Of a DNA stretch of 64,000 bases, positions 58,377-64,000 are shown one piece after another. Position 1 is the first letter of the stretch. Each line of letters opens with the position of its first letter. The DNA is from Chrysoperla carnea. Lineage: Eukaryota; Arthropoda; Insecta; Neuroptera; Chrysopidae. A program made the position numbers and the translations under genes. A model generated the notes under the pieces. It was not told where the DNA came from. It was given only the letters and a program-made list of their open reading frames with translations, and did not search any database. The stretch lies in assembly GCF_905475395.1 (NCBI RefSeq), contig NC_058338.1:98627435-98691434 (forward strand), in the 5' to 3' direction.

Positions 58377-58519
58377 GTATTTTCCTTTTTTAAATTGTCC
58401 CAAAATTCTTAAGTTAACGAATTCATAAAGAATTAACGCATGGTTAAAAATTAATTTTTGTTTGTAAAACACGGAGAAAAACTGTTTACAGTCTGTCATT
58501 CATTTGAATAAAAGACAAG

Positions 58520-58888
58520 TAAAAAAGAACAATTGACTGAATTAACTGTTGAAATACCCTGTGTAGACAGTGTTGAATTTCGCGAGCCATTGAGCATTAT
58601 TCCATGACGTAAAAAGACGCCGTTAAGGTACCTGATAAAGCGCAAAGCGTTATTGAAGGGCTTGAAGAGCCTTTTTGCCTGTAGAATACATTCGATTTGT
58701 TACCAACATGCTTGGATTATATAACGCGAAGCGTTATTTAAGTGTGGTGCCTAGGTAGCTGTGAGAACGCGCAGCGTTATTGATAAGCGCAACGCGCGTT
58801 GTCGCCTGTAGGAATGGAGGACTAAGTGATTTTATGAACACTTATACCAAAATTTTGTTTTTAGCGTTAATATTTCTGAGCGTTACCT
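58520..58888 (-). repeat. Dispersed repeat family A, copy 8 (internally replaced)
   Basis: The outer part (aacaattgactgaattaact, to about 58580) and the other end (tttatgaacacttatacc to about 58888) are present. The middle is replaced by 58581-58827, which holds three GC-rich motifs of the type 'acgcgaagcgttatt' (near 58639, 58721 and 58765). Confidence 0.65.
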
Positions 58889-58891
58889 CAA

Positions 58892-59385
58892 AAATTACAC
58901 CACCCTCTCCACAAAACACTCTTCAAAATACACGTTCCAAATCTACCCCGCCAAAATGTCCTTTTAAAAAAACTTTACCCCCCCCCACCACAAAACCCTC
59001 TCTTTAAATTCAACCCCATACAAACTCCGCCACAAGTTTTAGGCCCCTTTTCACGAAAATCCCCTTCAAAAATCACTACCCAAATCTACTCCGCCATAAT
59101 GGTCATAAAACAATAACAAATTTTACAAGCCCCCGAAAAATTACCCCCCTTTCCAAAACCCCCTGAAAATTCAACCCTCAAATTTACTCCGACACAATGA
59201 TCATCCAAAAATAAATTTTTACAAGCCCCTCAAAAATTACTCCATACCCTCCACGAAAACTCCTCAAAATCCCAAATCTATCCCGCCACAATGTTCTTAA
59301 AAAAAATTTTACCCTCCTGGAAATTATTCTGCTCCTTATCCCTCAAAATTCACCCTCCAAATCTACTCCGCAACAATGATCTCCA
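58892..59385 (+). repeat. C-rich tandem repeat, unit about 85-105 bp
   Basis: The core phrase 'caaatctactccgccacaat' recurs, diverged, at about 58939, 59021, 59081, 59179, 59273 and 59358. Each is followed by 'ttttacaagcccctcaaaaa'-like sequence. The strand composition (many C, few G) is unlike the surroundings. Frames in it are not coding. Confidence 0.75.
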
Positions 59386-59701
59386 CATGAAAAAAAAGAA
59401 GTTTTCATTCAGTGAATCATTAATTCATAAACTATCCATCAACCCATTTACCCCGCTTAGTCTACCAACAACTGGTGATAGTTTCGTTGGTGTTTAATCA
59501 ATTATATTCTAAGACAGTTAGCTTTGGGCCACTGAGCTCGCTTAAATAGTACCTACTCTTCCCATCAATCCATTCATATGCCTATGCAGTACTATGTGAA
59601 AGATATTCTACATGTCTAATACACATGAGAGGGTATGTAAAGGCAGGCACCTGCATTAAGCATATTTAGTGATACATAGTTAAACAGGTATCAATGAAAA
59701 A

Positions 59702-60118
59702 TACACAATATTGCTATTCGTTGTGTGCGTAGTCATGGTAGGGATAATAAAATCGATGCCAGCGCTTTAAGTGAAAAATTTTGGAGATAAAGGGGGCTGT
59801 TATGACTAATTTGCAATTCTTTACATGTTAATGATATAGAAACTGTCAAATTAAAATGATTGAAAAACACTAATTAATTAAACTTAATGCATTAAAAATT
59901 GTGAAAATAAGAAATCAAATTGTACAAATATTATTTTTCAAATGTAAATTATCATAATTATTTATTTAAATTTGTGAAACAAGAATATTAAATTTTAAAT
60001 GTAAGTTTTCAATGCAATCCATATAATTATATATGCATCCATACAATTCTATAATTAAAGTAGTGTATCGTTGTCATGGAAACGAAATTCACGCACGAAG
60101 CGAGTACATTTATAATTA
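59702..60118 (-). repeat. Repeat F, copy 2
   Basis: This is the inverse of 37255-37672 (tagggataataaaatcgatg, ttaattaaacttaatgcatt, aaagtagtgtatcgttgtca). See copy 1. Confidence 0.8.
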
Positions 60119-60129
60119 TGATCTAAGCT

Positions 60130-60484
60130 AAATAGCGTTCTCACGGATAAACAGTGATGTTTACAAAAAAAAATGTTTCATACAAAAAATTTTTTATAAG
60201 AAACACTTTTTACATTTAAACATTTGTTCCATCTCTAACGGTTTAAAAGATGGGTCCTACGGACCTATGTTGCGCATTTACGAACTTGACGTCACTTTTT
60301 ACGTCCTAAGCACGCTATAAAAATTTCAGCTTGATATCTCTTTTCACAGACAGAAATGGACTAATGAAGTGATTTTATAAATACCTATACCAAAATTTTC
60401 TTAGTAGCATTAATATTTTTAAGCGTTACAAACTTGGGACTAAACTTAACATACCTTTTATATATTTCATATATACAGGATATA
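60130..60484 (-). repeat. Dispersed repeat family A, copy 9 (partial)
   Basis: A reverse-oriented copy from 'gcgttctcacggataaacag' through 'gatgggtcctacggacc' to 'atatttcatatatacaggat' and 'ata'. Its end abuts the right half of the split family C element. Confidence 0.8.
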
Positions 60485-60830
60485 ACAAGACTATTTAATA
60501 GACCAAAAATTGATTGGCAGATGGTTTTTTCGTATACAAACTTTTACATTACCAATGTTAGTTGGTTAAAAAATATTGTTATGTTAAATTTAAAGAAAAA
60601 ATATATTGTTATTAAAAAGTCTATTAAACAGTCTTGTCTTTTATTCAAATAAATGGCAAAATGTAAACAGTTTTTCTCTGTGTTTTACAAACAAAAGTTA
60701 ATATTATATTTGACAGGCTGTAAGAAATTGATTATTCTTTTCTGTTACGAGCTGACCGTCTATTAATACTACTAAAATTTTTAGTGGTTTTTTTTTAAGC
60801 CTAGTATAATTTGTAATTTATTTTTTATAG

Positions 60831-60903
60831 TGGTGAATACCCCATCAAAACTGAAATGCAAGAAGAAAACGTTAAAACGGAGGAAATTTTAATAATGAAT
60901 TGA
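60831..60903 (+). CDS. Multi-block zinc-finger gene, exon 5 (short terminal exon)
   Basis: The acceptor 'ttattttttatag' ends at 60830. T then completes the Ser codon left by exon 4. The frame reads GEYPIKTEMQEENVKTEEIL, then IMN and TGA at 60901-60903. It is clearly homologous to the start of exon 4 (GEDPIKPEMQEENVKTNEVL), where the stop position is a CAG codon. If used, it adds 23 residues with another ψKxE motif (IKTE) and ends the protein without fingers. It may instead be a dead copy that is never spliced in. I see no strong poly(A) signal close downstream. Confidence 0.5.
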
Positions 60904-61026
60904 TTGCAACAGGAAATTATTGCAATCCTGGAACAACAATCAAATCCAGAATTAATAGTTGCAAGCGAAAAACTTGATGAAAATGTTCCAGAAAAACCTG
61001 CTAAAAAAAACGTTTTCTCATTTTAA
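60904..61026 (+). pseudogene. Relic of the zinc-finger exon beyond the stop
   Basis: After the TGA the frame continues with recognisable linker coding (ILEQQSNPELIVASEKLDEN, then VPEKPAKK) matching exons 3 and 4. An internal deletion removes about 30 codons, and a stop occurs before any finger. The fingers are gone; a Ty3/gypsy LTR begins about 30 bp further on. Confidence 0.75.
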
Positions 61027-61058
61027 TGGTAAAAGTTCAACCATTTTAATTTACTATC

Positions 61059-61242
61059 TGTTATAGTTTGTTGTATGATAGGATTTTATTTAATAATCAC
61101 ACACAGGTTTACTACTATGTTATGCATTTATTCACTCATGATAACTCATGATAACTAATAATAATTCCCACCAAAATGTGTTCGTCTACACATCTCTTAC
61201 GGTATGGCCAACCACTTTATCAACAGTGTGACCAACCTTACA
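61059..61242 (-). repeat. 3' LTR of a Ty3/gypsy element (inferred)
   Basis: On the - strand it starts TGTAAGGTTGGTCACACTG right after a polypurine tract and ends near 'ctataaca' at 61059 (or about 61069). That gives TG...CA ends and about 184 bp. It contains AATAAA twice on that strand. The 5' LTR lies outside the window, so the ends and the target duplication cannot be confirmed. Confidence 0.6.
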
Positions 61243-61253
61243 TCTCCCTTTTT
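61243..61253 (-). promoter_or_regulatory. Polypurine tract
   Basis: AAAAAGGGAGA on the - strand abuts the presumed LTR. It would prime plus-strand DNA synthesis during retrotransposition. Confidence 0.65.
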
Positions 61254-61387
61254 ATATTTAATTACAAAATTATTTTATTACATATTTATAAAATTAAGTA
61301 CATATTCAAAACACTAGATACAAAATTAAATTATAATTAAAAGTACAAAATTCAAAATCATGATACACAAAATTCAAATTCATGATT
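61254..61387 (-). other. Noncoding leader to the polypurine tract
   Basis: A short AT-rich stretch between the pol stop and the polypurine tract. There is no env-like frame. Confidence 0.6.
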
Positions 61388-62065
61388 TTAGGATTCAACA
61401 AATTCTTTTAAATATTTTGGCTTATTGATTTTTCTCCCTAATCTGGTTCTGTTTATTAAATTACTTTCGTCCTCTGTACTTGGATCATTTGTTTTCTTTT
61501 TTACCGACTTGGATTCATTATCTTTTTGATTTATTTTAAACTTAGAATTAAATTCAATGTTTTTCGGAGCTTTATATAAATGATGCCTGTTTCTGCTAAC
61601 TATTCTACCATTGCTCATTTCCAAAATAAAACTTCTAGGCCTATTTGCTTTTCTTAAAATTTTAGCTAAAGTTTTCGAACCATCATTCATATTTTTTACA
61701 TACACAATTTCATTTAATTTAAATTTTTGCGGTTTGTAATTATGTTTTTTATCATATTGTTGTTTATACTTTAATTGTCTTTTCTCAAGATCATTTTTTT
61801 CTTTATATACTTTTGGCCTAAACGTTTCACTTGTTGGAAAAAGAGCATTGATAATTCGACCAAACATTAATTCACAGGGTGATTTGTTAATTCCACCTCC
61901 TATTGGAGTATTGCGATACTCCATTAGTGCAAGATTAGGATCTCTCCCACTATTTTCGCATTTCTTTATTAATTGTTTAAATGTTTGTATATACCTTTCC
62001 ACCATTCCATTAGATTTTGGATATGTTGGACTGCTGGTGGTATGAACAAATCCCCATCTTGACAA
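61388..62065 (-). pseudogene. Ty3/gypsy pol, integrase C-terminal part (frameshifted)
   Basis: It begins with 'WGFVHTTSSPTYPKSNG' and 'VERYIQTFKQL', the last block of the integrase catalytic core with its Glu. A basic C-terminal domain follows (e.g. 'KLNEIVYVKNMNDGSK', 'ILEMSNGRIVSRNRHHLYK'). It is in a different frame from the rest of pol: the switch lies at about 62055-62065 and fits a one-base gain or a two-base loss. The stop is at 61388, followed by a short noncoding stretch to the polypurine tract. Confidence 0.85.
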
Positions 62066-64000
62066 ATTCTATAAATTTATAATTATTAAATTGAGGTCCA
62101 TTGTCACTGAACAATTTATAAGGTATTCCATATCTTGCAAAATTACATTTAAGTATGCCTATCAAATTTTCAGTTGATTCATCTTGTAATTCTTTTATTT
62201 CAATGAATTTACTAAAGTAATCAACAATTAAAACATATGGTTTTTGTTTAAAATAAAAAATATCTACTCCTAAAACTTGCCAAGGACCTTCTGGTATTTC
62301 TCTCAGCATTAAACTTTCTTGCTGATGAGTTTTTGCAAATTTACAACATGTATTACAATTTTGTATTACATCATCAATTTGTTTACACATATAAGGCCAA
62401 AATAAAACTTTTCTAGCTTTGATTTTGCATTTTTCCGCCCCTGAATGATTATAGTGCACTAAATTAAGCATATCTTTTCTTAATGAATTTGGTACTATTA
62501 CCGCTTGATTTTTAAACAATAATTTATTTGCGTAAAAAAGTTCATCTTTAATTGAATAATAAAATTTTAACTGACTATCTAATTTTTCTTTATTAGGCCA
62601 CCCGTTTTTAACATAATATATAATTTTGTTTAATTCTACATCTTTTTCTGTTTCATTTTGAAATAATTTTAATTTATCCTTTGAGATTGGTAAATTATCT
62701 GTAATCAAATTGACATGAGCTTCTACCTCCCTTTCTATGTTACATTCTAAGTTATTTATATTCTCGTTTGGAAAACGTGAAAGAGCGTCAGCTATTAATA
62801 AGTCTTTACCCCTTTTGTATTGGACTATTATATCATAAATTTGTAACCTTAAACGTAATTTTTGTAGCCTAAGTGGAGTTTCATTTATTGATTTTTTGAA
62901 AATGTATTCTAATGGCTTGTGGTCGGTTTCTACTTTTATGGTCCTCCCATAGATAAAGTGATGAAATCTCTCACACCCTAATACAATTGCCAACAGTTCT
63001 TTTTCTATTTGAGCCCAAGTTTTTTGACTGTTTGTTAATGCTTTTGAAGCATAAGCTACTGGCAGGTTATTCTGTAGGAGTACAGCACCGGCGCCGTAGC
63101 TACTACAATCAACAGACAATGTGATTTCTTTATTGACATCAAAATATTGTAAAACCGGAACTTCAGTTAATAATTTTTTTAATTTTGCAAATGCCTCTTT
63201 ATGTGATTTATAAAAAACAAATTCGTTTTCTTTTTTTAACAACTGTCTTAACGGATCAGTTACTGTAGAAACATTTGGTAAAAATTTACTTACATACGTA
63301 ACTATTCCTAATATTGTTTCTAACTCTTTCTTTGATTTTGGTTCTTTAATTTCTAAAATTGCATTTACTTTCTCTGGATCTACTTTTAAACCCTGATCAC
63401 TAAAAATATGACCTAAATACTTTACTTCATTTAATTCGAATTTACATTTGTCTTTGTTAAACTTAATATTAAATTCTTCAGCCCGTTTTAAAACGTTATT
63501 CAATCTTACCCTATGTTCTTCTTTGTCTTTACCAAACACCAGAATGTCGTCAATGAAAATCGTTACTCCTTCCAGACCTTTAAAAACATCTTGAAAATTA
63601 TATTGGAATACTTCTGGAGCTGAGCAGATTCCAAAAGGAAGTACTAAATAACAATATCTGCCGTATTTTCCTGCATGGAAAGTAGTAAGTAGTTGACTTT
63701 CTTTCTCCAATTCAACATGGTAAAATCCTTTATTTGCATCCAATTTTGTAAACACTTTTGCTCCTGCCAATCTTGCTGTTATTTCTTCTAAATTTGGTAG
63801 TTGATACCTTTCCCTTATTATTGCCTCATTTAATTTCTGTGGGTCGAGACAAATTCGTATTTGATTATTTGGTTTCTTCACTACTACCATTTGACTAACC
63901 CATTCTGTTGGTTGTTGAACTTTTTTAATTATACCTAACTGCTCCATTTTGTCTAATTCTTGTTTTACTTGTTGCTCAATTCCTATAGGTATTTTTCTTG
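62010..64000 (-). CDS. Ty3/gypsy pol: RT, RNase H, integrase (partial)
   Basis: The frame is open to the right edge, so the start (gag, protease) is outside; the ATG at 63947 is internal. Reverse transcriptase motifs are 'RICLDPQKLNEAI', 'FTKLDANKGFYHVELE', 'LPFGICSAPEVFQ' and 'IFIDDILVFG' (FIDD in place of the commoner YVDD). RNase H: 'LSVDCSSYGAGAVL', 'IEKELLAIVLGCERFHHFIY', 'ETDHKPLE' and 'ADALSRFP'. Integrase: zinc-binding H-H-C-C region (HYNHSGAEKCK ... CNTCCKF) and the first two core Asp residues (VDIFYF, FSDNGPQFN). The third acidic residue lies beyond the frameshift. It is non-functional as it stands. Confidence 0.9.
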   Translation of the reverse strand, partial: RKIPIGIEQQVKQELDKMEQLGIIKKVQQPTEWVSQMVVVKKPNNQIRICLDPQKLNEAIIRERYQLPNLEEITARLAGAKVFTKLDANKGFYHVELEKESQLLTTFHAGKYGRYCYLVLPFGICSAPEVFQYNFQDVFKGLEGVTIFIDDILVFGKDKEEHRVRLNNVLKRAEEFNIKFNKDKCKFELNEVKYLGHIFSDQGLKVDPEKVNAILEIKEPKSKKELETILGIVTYVSKFLPNVSTVTDPLRQLLKKENEFVFYKSHKEAFAKLKKLLTEVPVLQYFDVNKEITLSVDCSSYGAGAVLLQNNLPVAYASKALTNSQKTWAQIEKELLAIVLGCERFHHFIYGRTIKVETDHKPLEYIFKKSINETPLRLQKLRLRLQIYDIIVQYKRGKDLLIADALSRFPNENINNLECNIEREVEAHVNLITDNLPISKDKLKLFQNETEKDVELNKIIYYVKNGWPNKEKLDSQLKFYYSIKDELFYANKLLFKNQAVIVPNSLRKDMLNLVHYNHSGAEKCKIKARKVLFWPYMCKQIDDVIQNCNTCCKFAKTHQQESLMLREIPEGPWQVLGVDIFYFKQKPYVLIVDYFSKFIEIKELQDESTENLIGILKCNFARYGIPYKLFSDNGPQFNNYKFIEFVKMGICSYHQQSNISKI

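Larger units (their letters stand above)
58427..60720. mobile_element. Family C element, copy 2, split by a 2-kb insertion
   Basis: The left piece (58427-58519) matches the start of copy 1 at 24250 (taacgcat, ttacagtctgtcattcattt). The right piece (60485-60720) matches its remainder (ttggcagatggttttttcgt, cttgtcttttattcaaataa). The direct repeat 'acaag' stands at both junctions (58515-58519 and 60485-60489), as expected for a 5-bp target duplication. Confidence 0.6.
58377..60830 (+). other. Intron 4 of the zinc-finger gene
   Basis: It starts GTATTTTCC and ends 'ttattttttatag'. It contains a family C element split by about 2 kb of family A fragments, a C-rich tandem repeat and repeat F copy 2. 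No coding segment is seen. Confidence 0.6.

Noticed and set aside
58278..58499. - strand open frame overlapping exon 4
   Set aside because: Shadow of the zinc-finger coding sequence and the following family C arm.
58780..59497. Open frames of 75 and 68 codons rich in Pro, Thr and Lys
   Set aside because: Translation of family A and the C-rich tandem repeat; not a gene.
60831..61026. Calling the fifth zinc-finger block purely a pseudogene
   Set aside because: Its acceptor, phase and first 23 codons are intact and supply a stop for the joined frame, so I list a candidate terminal exon and a relic tail separately.
1..64000. tRNA and rRNA genes
   Set aside because: I found no cloverleaf-like set with A and B boxes and no rRNA-like segment by eye; a covariance search was not possible here.

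Overview
The window is eukaryotic and almost certainly from an insect. It is strongly AT-rich and gene-sparse, with introns bounded by GT/AG and many transposon types typical of insects (Helitrons, hAT-like MITEs, TTAA-type MITEs, a Ty3/gypsy element, a LINE). A short CCTAA array matches the insect telomere unit and argues weakly against a fly. I cannot name the order or species. I recognised no tRNA, rRNA or CRISPR.

Two genes can be assembled, both on the + strand. The first (22046-27250, three exons, 446 codons) encodes a basic, Ser/Asn/Lys-rich protein that I do not recognise. Its exon phases fit exactly and a poly(A) signal overlaps the stop codon. The second (34748-60903, about 26 kb) is a C2H2 zinc-finger gene. 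Four large blocks encode 10, 20, 6 and 5 fingers. Every block ends at a canonical donor, and the next block begins after an acceptor whose phase fits. Joined in order, with a short fifth exon that supplies a stop codon, they give one frame of 1678 codons and 41 fingers. Exons 3 and 4 are symmetric duplicates and exon 5 is the stump of another copy, so the gene appears to have grown by exon duplication. A 77-nt candidate terminal exon at 5567-5643 may be the 3' end of another gene lying to the left.

The rest is mostly mobile DNA. 1-22000: foldback elements, a Helitron carrying a helicase fragment (6135-7086), a TTAA-flanked element (9240-10541) that holds a dispersed repeat (family A) that in turn holds a hAT-like MITE with an 8-bp target duplication, and a second hAT-like MITE. 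22000-34500: the first gene with intronic TIR elements, a 1.2-kb hAT-like element, a 5'-truncated LINE with a 16-bp target duplication, and a TIR element carrying a broken gene of a 'VFDGYP' nuclease-like family. 34700-61000: the zinc-finger gene, its introns filled with long palindromes, family A copies and an inverted repeat pair. 61059-64000: the 3' LTR, polypurine tract and frameshifted pol of a Ty3/gypsy element on the - strand, running off the right edge.

The zinc-finger locus and the long-palindrome elements are the main features. At least ten foldback-type elements with arms of about 100-500 bp occur in 64 kb, several inside introns of the zinc-finger gene, where they would form long double-stranded RNA.
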